Shown one piece after another: positions 34,125 to 45,400 of a stretch of DNA of 64,000 nt; within the stretch, counting starts at the first letter, position 1; the number at the start of each line of letters is the position of its first letter. The DNA comes from Euryodendron excelsum (Eukaryota; Streptophyta; Magnoliopsida; Ericales; Pentaphylacaceae): contig CM065393.1 in assembly GCA_033060915.1 (NCBI GenBank), forward strand, positions 5,629,001 to 5,693,000, written 5' to 3'. Both the position numbers and the translations under genes were made by a program. The notes under the pieces were generated by a model. It had not been told where the DNA came from. It saw nothing but the letters and a program-made list of their open reading frames with translations, and ran no database searches.

Positions 34125-35579
34125 TAGATATATAAAGGAAGAACATTGTTTACTCTTTTCGAAGTGGTGCCCATAGTTTGCAATGTCAAACTTATTGTAA
34201 AAGAATTGATTTTGTACTTTGAATATGTTTTTATCTTTTTTAACTTTTGTTAATAAGATTTTTGGGAAGGCATGATCGATTATTCAAATCACTATTGATG
34301 AGTTTTTAACCTACTGTAGAGAAACAAAAAAGTTAGAAAGAGTCGACTCACTTTAGGCCGATCATACTCCGACGATCAAGTTCACTATGTTTTTGGAGAA
34401 TAGAATGAAATTTACAAGTGTATATGGCTTAGTAAGAATGATCATACTTTGCTTCTTCAAGATGTTGTGTGTTTATAGTGTAGTGTCCCTGGTCGAGCTT
34501 ACTGATGCAATCATGGCTTACCTCGTAAGCTTATATTATTTAGAGTGGGTTGACCAGATAGGAATATACCTTTTTTCCACTATGCTCAAGCTCGTCTGAC
34601 CGGATGTAAACATGGCTGTTCTCCGCATTCAATGCGAATCTGTTCTCTATTTAATGCTCTGTCACCTCGCATGATTACGCCTCTAATTTGGGCTAAGAGA
34701 ACTTTAGCTTGGACAGACAAAATAATCGGAGCCTGTAGCGTAGTACTTACCCTTGAGTTGCCCATACCCAACTTAGTAATGTCATTCAACATGGACTTGC
34801 TAAATTAGTTGAAGCCTGTATTTATTTGACCCACAACTTTAATGACAAATAAGAAAATACACACTTTCACATAGCTGCACCTCCTCTTGCCGTCAAGTGC
34901 ATCAAATTTTTTTTTTAGCTCTCACCTCTCAATTCCTTGACATGATATATTGGTATGTATACATACACATATAATATTGACATACTAATATATATATATA
35001 TATATATGTATAGATTTCTACATTTATTGGTCAATCACAAGGAAAATCTGGATCATGATCTAACCTCACCACTTTTGGGGGAAAGGGGCTTACACTATTA
35101 ATTGTGGGACAACTATTTATGGTATGATAATCGTAAAGGAAGCTTTTGCTTACCGAATTATATGTTAGCATTTGGTCCCACATTGAATATTTAAAATGCA
35201 GGTGCTGCAAAGCGTGTGCAAATCGTATCATTTTTTTTCCTGTCGAAAATATTATCAAAGTTGTAAATGAAGAAGATTGATATAAAGTCTACAAATTTTG
35301 AATAATTAAAGTAGTTATTAATAATTATATTGAGTAGTTGAATGCACTTGCAAGTATGAGGAGCAGTTATCTTATGTTACCTAACTTTAAAAACATATAC
35401 ACTAATTGTAATTCTCCCTTTATATATCAAAATAAATTACATGGCCTTACATTGAAAAAACGCCTATCTTTGCAATGTGAGCTTGTGACCCAAGTTTAGT
35501 GGGGACATTAAGGGAGTCGAAGGCTTGACCTAATTAATGGTCTCTACCTGTGAATGTGTAAATGCGTAATATATATATC

Positions 35580-35885
35580 CTGCGTTGCGTGCGGGCGTTA
35601 CAGGCCTTCCCCCTATGGCTGCGCAGTGTTTCCAAAGCTGTTGGGCAGGGCAGGCCCTTGAGGCTGGCGAGAGCCCGATCCACTTCTCTCTCGGACGAGC
35701 ACCGGTAATTAATTGCCATTTCTCGGTGCGGCATCCATTATTAAATGGATGCTTCTGGCTGGCTTGTCAGAGCAGCATTATATATATTGCCTCTCACTAC
35801 CTGGTAAAGGGACCAAGACCAAACCACACTACATATCTAGAGCCATATATATATACAAGCCCAACGGCCCTCCTTTTGCTCTTTC
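35580..35885. other. GC-rich island of unknown nature
   Basis: Stands out from AT-rich flanks (GGGCAGGGCAGGCCCTTGAGG at about 35643). Contains a perfect 8-bp hairpin GCATCCAT-TATTAA-ATGGATGC (35731-35752) and another GCACCG...CGGTGC pair. TATATATA at about 35781 is followed by CTCTCACTACC. Small open frames exist on both strands; none matches a known family. It could be a first-exon fragment, a ncRNA locus or a TE end. Confidence 0.4.
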
Positions 35886-36294
35886 TCATTTTATATTTTG
35901 ATTTCTAGATAGTTTGAATGATTGGCTCCAGAATACAATGAAGCTTAGAATAACATGTAATTTAATTGTGTTTTATATAAAAGAAATTAAAACTGAATAT
36001 TCTTAAATTTTGCAAGTCATCAAAAATCTAAAAATCTATTTCTGCATAAAACACACTCCACATAAGGTAAATGTAAAAGAATAATTCAAAGCTTTTTGCA
36101 AGGAATTGGTGTAGAAGCATCATCATATATGTCTCTCTCTTCGTAATATTATTATTTTATGGACAAAGAGTCCCAAAACTAAGTGGCCTAGGATTGACAA
36201 TCGTAGGATTAATAGTACCAAACAATTGTCCAGTCTCCTATTTGTTGGTAAATGACTGTTTTACCTCTCACGATATATTATTAGCTTATACTAT

Positions 36295-36725
36295 CTGTAA
36301 TGCGTAGTTATGTACATATATTAAATAATATGATAGTATAACATTATAGGCAAGGGCAAGTACATTACCTAATATGAATTATACAAATGTAATATTAAAT
36401 AATTTAACTACAATATATATAATATTATAATAATAATATAATATTATAGGCTAGGAAAATAATAATATAATATTAGAGTGTAGGACAAGTATATTATACT
36501 ATAAAAATTATACACATATAATACAATATAATATAATGTAATGTACGATTAAATATCAATAATAATATTATATAATACACAATATCATATTATATTATAA
36601 AATTTTATATAATATATATTATTGTATATTTGATATATATTATATTATATTGTAATATAAGATAGTGTAATATATTATATACAGCATATAATAGTGTATA
36701 ATGTATGTTAAAAAAAATATTTTAG
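36295..36725. repeat. Extremely AT-rich block
   Basis: More than 400 bp of almost pure TAATAT/ATATTATA-type sequence, with repeated ATTATAGG(C)AAGG-like motifs early on. Resembles a matrix-attachment-type or low-complexity AT island. No coding. Confidence 0.7.
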
Positions 36726-39700
36726 TCATTTCAACTCTTATCTCATTTTTTCTTAGCCAGAGACTATGTGACCCACCCCCGGGACAGAATAAGAACTAGT
36801 ATGGGGTCTTATTAATCCAAGTCGGATAGTTAATTCTAGACTTATTATGCAACCAAAAGCAGGACAAGTCTAAACACCTTGTCCAGTCCTAGCCTTGACC
36901 GAAAATCAAATGACTCCTAAGGTGCCTATTAAAAAAAGGTGCGTCCATTAGAATTCAGACATTCTAACCACCACTTGCACATTTAAATGTGACAATCCGA
37001 TTTCATCTTTACCACTCAACGGTGTAGATTGCACATCTTTAACATCTAATATTTTTAACTAAAAACACCCATTTTAAGAATATATAAACTATACCATATA
37101 TTTCGAAAATATTCCACCATGCACTTGTGTGAATCTATCTGTTTTTTTATTTGATTCTGCAGTTTATGATGTGTGCACTGATTGATTATGTGCTATTATT
37201 ATTATTATTATTTTTGTGTATTATTTTTTTGCCTTTGTGGAAGTAAAATGATATCGAGGAAAAAAAGACAAGGAACATTAATAGTTGGCAGATGAAATTA
37301 ATCAATTTAACAGTCACTTAGAACCTATTCTGGAACTTATATTCAACTCAGCTGGTCTATGTGATTGAATAAGAAACGGTACGAATCAAATGCTAAATCT
37401 AAAGAGTAATGAATCACTAAGAAAGGAAGGACAAGGCAACTGTTTTGAAGTAAGCAAAGCTACGAATGTAAAGCATGTTAAATTGGTGATAAATTACAAT
37501 ATTGGAAAAGAAGAAGAAAGTTTTAGTTCGTTTACGCTCATGCCTGCCAATTTTATTGAGTTGAAACCATCATTCAGAAAACAAGGTTTGGTTTTATATA
37601 ATTTATGCATGGTGCATGCAATCCAGCTCTAGACTGCAATGAAGTATATATTACAGCAGTGGTGGCTTTTGTTGATGGAGTAATGCAAAAAATTAAATGC
37701 TAATTCTCTAATTATAAATAAAAGAAAATCTTAATACTATTATTTCTGACAAAAAAATACATAAAGTTATGTAATTTTACAATTGTTTTCGGTAAGGTTT
37801 TGTATTTTAAAATTATTACATAATAATCTTATTGTCAATGCGATATCAAATATGTCATTTTTAATGGATGTTACCAAATAATCATTAATCTGTCTAATAA
37901 TTGATCTACTGTTTGGAATGGTAAAATCAATGCAGAATTCATAAACAAATGGGTATTTTCAGAGAGAATGAAAAAGTGTTGGTATTTTAAAAATCTATTC
38001 AGTCGAAAAACTCCTTCTTGTACTATAAAGTCATATCAGTGCATTCCATTATCATTTAATAACACTCATTTTTTTAATCATTATATCACACTAATTAATT
38101 TCTTTTGTACGTTTGAATTGGAGTGTCCACCCATATATAAGCTTTGAACGATCATAAGATGAATATTTTAAATGTAACTTGTCCTGTTTACAAATTAGTG
38201 TCTCTAGTTATATAAAGTAGAATATTATTATTATTATTATTATTTTAGTATATTAGAGAACTAAATCAGGAAGGGAGGGTGAGTCGAACTCATAATCACT
38301 TGGTATGGGTGCAACGTCACTACTAATAGGTTAATGTTGCTTAGTGGTAGAAAATAGAATACTACCTGGAGTATTATTTTGGTACAATACAATCAATTGG
38401 ATTTGTTTCATGCATAATAAGGTTACAATTCGGCGGCTCTATCCTATACCTAGTGAGGTTAGTTGAACTCCCTGGAAAAAAAAAAATTTATTGAGTAAAA
38501 TTTTGTAATTTTGTTTTATAGAATCTTTGAACCCTAGGATATTGATATTGAACCCAGTAGCTATCCTAATATCGAGGCAAATATAGAGTTGCTTCTTTGT
38601 ATGACTGCTTGAACCCTGGTGATTTATTTTTTGCTTTTGATAAACAAATATTGATCAAATTTGCTGAGTTTTATCCATCTGATTTTTCTATGATAGATCT
38701 TATGGAGTTGGATAATCAACTTTATAAACTACATTGTTGATATGTGCTCCAACAATGAGTTTTTGGAATTCAAATGAATTGGTAATCTTGTTAAAAAGTT
38801 AGTAGAGGTAAAGAAGGATATCATATATCCATTAGATTTGCTTGTGAAGTTGGTGTTACTTTTACATGTTGCGACTACAATTAGGAAAAGAGCTTTTTGG
38901 ACAATGAAATTCATAATGAACTGCTTGTGTAATTGAATAGATAAATGATTGTTTGATTACATATATTAAAAAGGATGTATTTGATAGTATTGACAATGAG
39001 CTTATTATGCAACAATTTCAGAATATGAAATTTCATCGAGGGCAATTGTAAAGTTCATATATTTGCATTTATTTTTGTTAAAACAATAGTATCAATTTAT
39101 GAAAATTACCTTTTGTTTATGATTTGAGAAGTTTAAAATAGCTTGTTAATTTACTAGAATAGGTAATGGATATTGTTAGAGTAATTTTTTTTAATTTATA
39201 AAAGTTATGCTTTTGAATGACACCCGTGCCAAAAATTCTTGGAGTCGCCACTTATAAATGTCATGAGTTGAGGTAGGGAGAGATAAAACTATTAAGACAA
39301 ATTGTAATAAACAATAAAAATAATTATTTCTTTATAAGTAGATTAGTGCAGTTGCCCTCATATGTCTTCACGGTAAATCCACTTTTGAGGAGTGAAAGAT
39401 CTAATTCTTTCCTCTTTTTTTTTTTTTCAACTCGTGAATAATTTTTTTTTCATTGGACTTAGGGGTCAATATAAGATAATTGGTGCATATTTTTAATCAA
39501 TTATTTTTACAAATGCTAATATAAAAAAAGTATTAATGTTTTTAAGATTGATGGGTCAATTGACCCACCAAATTGTATGTGGTGCAGCCCACGAGTTAGG
39601 GGAAACGCCTGACAAAGATTTGGTTTTTTTTGCTTTCTAGCAATCACAATATTTGCATAGAAAATGTTAGCAGCAGTCATGATTAACGATGGTCAAATTA

Positions 39701-40383
39701 GTTGAAACTTTCCAATTGACGGTGGGTTTCGACTAAGTTGGTCATTATCAGTCAGCAACTGACCATGCAGTTGATGGTAACCGTGATCTACTTGCATTTG
39801 TTTATAACAAATGCCACCTCAGGTATACACTCTAGAATATCCTGGAAATTGGAGGAAAAATTTATAACAGTTCCATAACTACTTACCATTCCATGAATTC
39901 TTGAGAAAAAGGTGAGACAAAGCATCTAAAAGGGCATAAAGCAAGCCAAATTAAGCGTTAACCACACCTGACGCAGGAGTAATTATTTTGGTAGAGCTTT
40001 CTTTATATAAAATTTTTGTAAGAATAGAATTTTAACTAGTCCTTAAGATCAAGCCCTAGTTTTAGGATCCTAGAAAGTAAGAAACCTTAACCCTATACAG
40101 GTAATGTAGAAGGCTCTACCAGGAAGTGAATGAGTACTGAAGTTTCACCTAAAAAAATGCCATCCAGCCTAATCCGATCACTAAATCTCACAAACTTCTC
40201 TAAGATTAATCCCGAATACTAATATAGAGAGGGAGAGATTAAGAGAGAGGACTTTTTTTTTTCTTCCTCTTTTTTATCTTTTATCTTTCTTTTTTTAAGG
40301 TGAAGGGGAAGGAGGAGTGGGAACATAACAAATTTCAAATAGGGACAGAACATTGGAGCACTTTGAGGTCTTAAAACAATTCA

Positions 40384-40668
40384 CTATGTTATCTGAACTC
40401 TTCTAAATATGTGAAGTACTCGTGTCGGACACTTGACGGTCAACTCTCGATACTAGTTGAACATGCATCTAATAAGGATGTATAACTAATTAAGTTTATT
40501 ATAAAACTAAGCACATGACTTTCATTTTATGTATGAAATGCTATATTTTAGCTTGTAAATGCCATTTTATCTTAAAAAATAAAAGAAGTATTTAAAAATA
40601 TAAAATCTAGCCGTGTAGATGAATCCGATACTTGAACACATACCCGTATTTGAATCCAGGTAACATAG
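40384..40668. mobile_element. CTATGTTA-family MITE, copy B (285 bp)
   Basis: Inverted ends CTATGTTATCTGAACTC and (right, read inward) CTATGTTACCTGGATTC. Interior matches 55664-55980 (TATGTGAAGTACTC, AAATGCTATATTTTA, GTATTTAAAAA, TCTAGCCGTG). No convincing target duplication. Confidence 0.7.
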
Positions 40669-41171
40669 ATCATAAGTAGAGTACTTATACCCGAGGCCAT
40701 ATAGTAATTATGTCAATAAATTTTGGTTGGAAGGGCTTAGTTGGAATTTTATATATTTATCAAAGCAAGATTACAACTTCGTTTCTGAAAAAAGTGCTAG
40801 ATATAATATTGTATTTTCTCATTTTTGGACACAAATAAATAGATCTCATATGCATTTATTTATACAAGTGCAGCTATCATGTGTCTGAGAATGAGAACAT
40901 GGAGTAAGAGATTGGATCAAGTATCGCAATACTCATGTCTTAGAGTGAGAAAATGAAAGTAAAAAACTAATGAACAAAGTAAGTTTTGTGGTTAATCCTT
41001 CTTATCAGAAACAGAGATATTATGTGGTTCTCTTAGAATACCACAATCACTCCTCTTGCAATGAAATAATGGGAGGTGTAGTAAGTTTTGATGGTTAATC
41101 CTTCTTATTAGGGAACAGAAATATTATTTGGTCCTCACTCCTCTAACAATGAGATAGTGGGGGCCTAGACC

Positions 41172-41786
41172 CAGGGATAGAACCATAGGGGGAGCCATGG
41201 CACCCCTCAACTTTTGTACATCTCTCCTATATATGGTATAAATGTGTGAAATTTTTGCAAAAATTTGTTCTCATGATTCCCTACAATTTATAACCTAAAA
41301 CTCTAATCCAATAAAATATAAGTTTTTTATATAATTGACTATGGATAATATTCATTTTTTTTTTCTGTGCATCCTAATCTAATAGCACCAACATTATGTA
41401 GGCTTTATAAATTAACAGTCTACGGGTTTCTAACCTCCACCATTTACCAAGTGAGACTTACCATTAAATACACAAAAAGATTTTGTAAGATTAGAACTTT
41501 TGTACAAGCATGTTATATAGGGTTCATCTCCTTTTAACGCGTTTTTTTAACACATTTTTTTGTACTTAAAAACAAAAATTGTGTTTTTTAGTCATATTAT
41601 GTGGAGGCAAAATGGAACCTAATTTTATTTTGCATAAAAATTTAATCTGGCATCCTAATATATATCTTAAGCTACAAACATTTGCAAAATAATTAAAAAT
41701 ATAATATTTGTATTGTAATTGTATCGATGGGGAAAACATTTTGTTGCAAGTAGGCACCCCAAAAATATATTCTAATTCCCCCGTCT
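41172..41786. mobile_element. hAT-like element fragment (CAGGG...GCACCCC type)
   Basis: Left CAGGGATAGAACCATAGGGG then GCCATGGCACCCCTC; right GTAGGCACCCCAAAAATA then TTCTAATTCCCCCGTCT. The same style of termini is seen at 42716-43427. The target duplication was not found, so boundaries are approximate. Confidence 0.4.
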
Positions 41787-42272
41787 CAACCCACCTTATT
41801 AAGAGGAGAGTGTCGTGGCACTCCTGGAGCACCGATAACTTTTATGCAATCCCGGTGGTTCTGAGTCTAGAGGTCTTAAGAGGGGATGGAAAAAAGGAAG
41901 AAGATATATATACATACATGCACTCCATGGAATCCAAAGATAATACAAGGAAACAATTGAAACTCAAAATCAGATTCGAGGTCTAGGAAGTAACAGTACA
42001 ATTAGGGTTAACTCATGTAGCTCGAAGAAATCTCCATATCAATAAAATTTAGAAAGCTTTCCAATAGCTCACACTTTCATTTTTGCTCTCTTCTTGTTGC
42101 CCTTTTGGTCTCTCCAATGCTTAGCCACCTAGTTACTATTAGTTCAACTTAACTGCCATCAGAAAAACTAAGGATCTGTAGAAGCTTTACACAGACTACA
42201 TTCTGATAGCATTTCGGATTAAATGGCCGGAAAAGGAAACTCCAGATAGAAATAACTCCCAATCCTACACAT

Positions 42273-42476
42273 TTAGAGCCTGTAACTACTATACCCACCT
42301 AAACCAGATGATCCATACCCACCTAAACCAGATGATCCATATCCACCATAGGGTTGCGTCGACAACGAAGACGAGGAGTAGGCAGTGTTGCCCAGCTGCG
42401 AGTATGAAGACCTCAAACCAGTGTCTATCTTGCCATAACTGCTGCTGACTGGTTCCTTGTGGCCGCTTATAAATTC
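42273..42476 (-). CDS. PEP: PEP exon 6 (residues 419-485 and stop)
   Basis: Acceptor ...CATATGCAG; stop TAA at 42275-42273. Encodes [20 protein letters not shown], then a Ser/Gly/Tyr-rich tail with two GYGSSGLG repeats, ending GGYSSYRL. Confidence 0.93.
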   Translation of the reverse strand, partial: EFISGHKEPVSSSYGKIDTGLRSSYSQLGNTAYSSSSLSTQPYGGYGSSGLGGYGSSGLGGYSSYRL

Positions 42477-45400
42477 CTGCATATGAGAGGAAAATGCACC
42501 TACCATCAGGTTTTGTACAAACACATCTCCTAGTTACTTGGTGTTTTTTTTCCTATAAGTACAAAGTTTCTTGAGGATCCCCCTTCAGGGCGATAAGTAT
42601 CAAGTTTTTTCCTTTTTTATCCCCCATCAAATAAAACCAACACTCTTGCTACAACATCCAAAATATTTTAAATGTCCAAGGAATGCCATGCCAATTAAAA
42701 AAGAGTATAATTAACCAGGGGGGAACCAGAATTTTTTGTTGGGGGGTGCCTACACATATAACCCCAATTTTCACCTAGTGAAATAATTATTATATTTTAA
42801 GTTTTCTTTGCAAATATTTTTAAGTTTGAACATTAGAAATATATTAACATGCAATACTAAATTTTTCATATTAAAAAAAAAAAGGAGCAACTTCTATTAA
42901 GCCTTAGCAAAGTATGAACAAAATTGACAAATAAATTGCTTCTTATTAGTACATTTCAACTATTTCTTTTTAATGGCAAAAAAGTGTGTATATTTATATA
43001 AATTTAAAGCACCAAAAGGGGTGCAACCTATAAACACAAAAGAATAAAACACCAAAGGAGCTCAATTCAAGATTCAGCTCGTCTATAAAATTAACTAGAG
43101 AATCCACAAAAAAATTTCTTTTACACCAAAAATGAAAACTACGCCCTAGACCACTTTTTGTTGGATCGATGCACAATAGAAACCCTATTGACTGTTGATT
43201 GTATTGGGTTAGGTTGTATAGGAAAAAATAGGTATGTCCCACAATACACTATACAAAAATGTTAACAAAATAATTAGGTTAGAGCCTTAAGAATGGTTTT
43301 AAATTGTGGGGGGTGCTAGCAGCATAAATCTTTGGTGAGACATCATATATATGCTACATATATAAGGATGACACAAAATTTGAAGGGTACCCTGGCACCC
43401 CTCTCACAATAAAACGTTCCACCCCTGATAAAGAACATAAATTACAAGCAATTTGCACCTGAATAAGTTGCTGAGCTGCCTGAACCTGCGACGAGGTCCC
43501 TTTAATTTCCACTGTGATCTCATCTGGTAGGCCTCTACTCTCCTGCACAGTGAGGATGGCGCCACTAGTACGTCGAATGTATGCAATATTTGCCCCTCCA
43601 ATCCCAATGATGTCCTCAGCATAAGCAAGTGGTATTTGCATTGTTTGCGCAATCTGATTAGACAAAGGAACTCATCAGATGATGATACCAGGGCCCAATT
43701 ATACACAACAAAACATAAATACAGTGAAGAGGAACTTACTGAAATCCATGAAACCTATGAAAGGTTCATATCATTCATTCCTTTTTTTTTTTTTTTTGCT
43801 TTTGTATGGGTGTGGGTTCTTTTTTTTTTTTTTTTGAGAGGAGGTCGGGGGTGGTGGAGTCTAGTATGCACGTTCCATCTTAGTCAAGACCAAACTCCAC
43901 AAATGTGCACAACCACTGATATAAAGCCTCAACTAAATTATTAAAAAATAAAAAGCCTTAACTTAAGATGACTAGCTAATAAGCCATCATCCCAGTGGAA
44001 TCAGCTACCCAAAAATTAAGATTTTGTTATTTGTTAAACATTATTACTAAAGTTCACAGCATAACCTTCTTATGCCAAAACAAGTCTTATCATTTTCCCA
44101 ACGAGGAATGACAATATTTGTCCAAAGGGTCACAAGCTAAATAAAGTTCCAATCAGAAGCAAGAATCTGATAGACCAAACATGAAAATTTTATTTAAACC
44201 ACTGTCAAAACAATATATGGCTGCTCCATAGCCTAGCTTACCTCATTAGACTTTTAAGTTTTGAGATAATCAGAATATCAAGAATAGGGATATGCATTAT
44301 ACCACAGCCACAGATAAGTTGACATAGTATGTGAAATGAGACATAAAGAGTAGATAAATGAGTTGTTCAAACCAACCTGGGTCACAATAGGACCACCAGC
44401 ACGACCAAGTCCTGAAGAACGCATTCCTGAAAGTCCGGGATCTTGGCCATACAGTGAAATCCTGGAGGAAGGAATATGTGGTTCCAGTCGGGTTTCACGG
44501 TCAAGAAATAGAGTGTCCCTCTTCGCTGAAAGAGGATAATCAGAGCCAATCCCAGTTTGAGAACCACTATGCAGCACTGACTTGTCAGCCCAGGTCTCTA
44601 CTTGGCGTTCTTGGGAGACTGTTGAATTGTGCTGTAGAAAAGGGCAGACAACAGTTAAGTCCCCAGTACCACAACCTATTACCGGGTAAATCTGCAGAGG
44701 AACATAACTCACAGTCTTTTCAAATAGGGGCAGAATACTATGGTCCACCAAGAACTTCCTTAGGTGCCCCACCACAGCTTCCAGAGCTTGAAGAACCTTG
44801 AATGCTTCTCCCTGCAACTCTACAATCCTGTCATCTGAGTTGGCATAAAATGGCACCTCATCTGCCAGAAGAAAATATTAACAACTTAGACATCAGTCTG
44901 CAGACATACAACAGAAAAAGAAAGAAAATAGGGCTCAAAGTAATTAGAAATCAGAAGTCCATCATGAAAAAGACTTCAAAATATTTTTAAAAAACCAAAT
45001 TTTTTTTTATATAAACGAGGGCCCATTTGAAACGCCTGGAACTGATGCCCACAATGACTAGCTTTTTAATATCTCTGCCAGAGATTCCTGACATCTAAGA
45101 CTTCATATACGTGGTTGGCTGATTACTTTGCTGAGTAGCTTCTTCACATTTACATTGCATTTCAGTTTTCTTATCTTCTTTCTATAGTCCTTGTAATTTT
45201 TGGTACTGCATGAGAGTATAGGTCTCTAATGGGAAGGAAAGGCAAACAAAGGACAAATCTCACTTCAACTAAAAATAAAAAACAAAGCTAAACAATCAAT
45301 GGATATAAAAGGAAGAGCACTATTATGGCTCTACTATTGTTTGCACTAACAAGTAAATGGATTGAAACAATTGCAAACTTCCTCAAATAAAATCCATGAT

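Larger units (their letters stand above)
31380..42272. other. Intergenic region between MDL 5' end and PEPPER-like 3' end
   Basis: About 10.9 kb, AT-rich, no convincing gene. Recognised items: a possible Helitron end (34121), a GC-rich island (35580-35885), an extremely AT-rich block (36295-36725), a CTATGTTA MITE (40384-40668) and a hAT-like fragment (about 41172-41786). Segments at about 32340-32820 and 34320-34600 look LTR-derived (CACTTTAGGCCGATCATACT and nearby) but could not be bounded. The rest holds nothing I can name. Confidence 0.65.
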
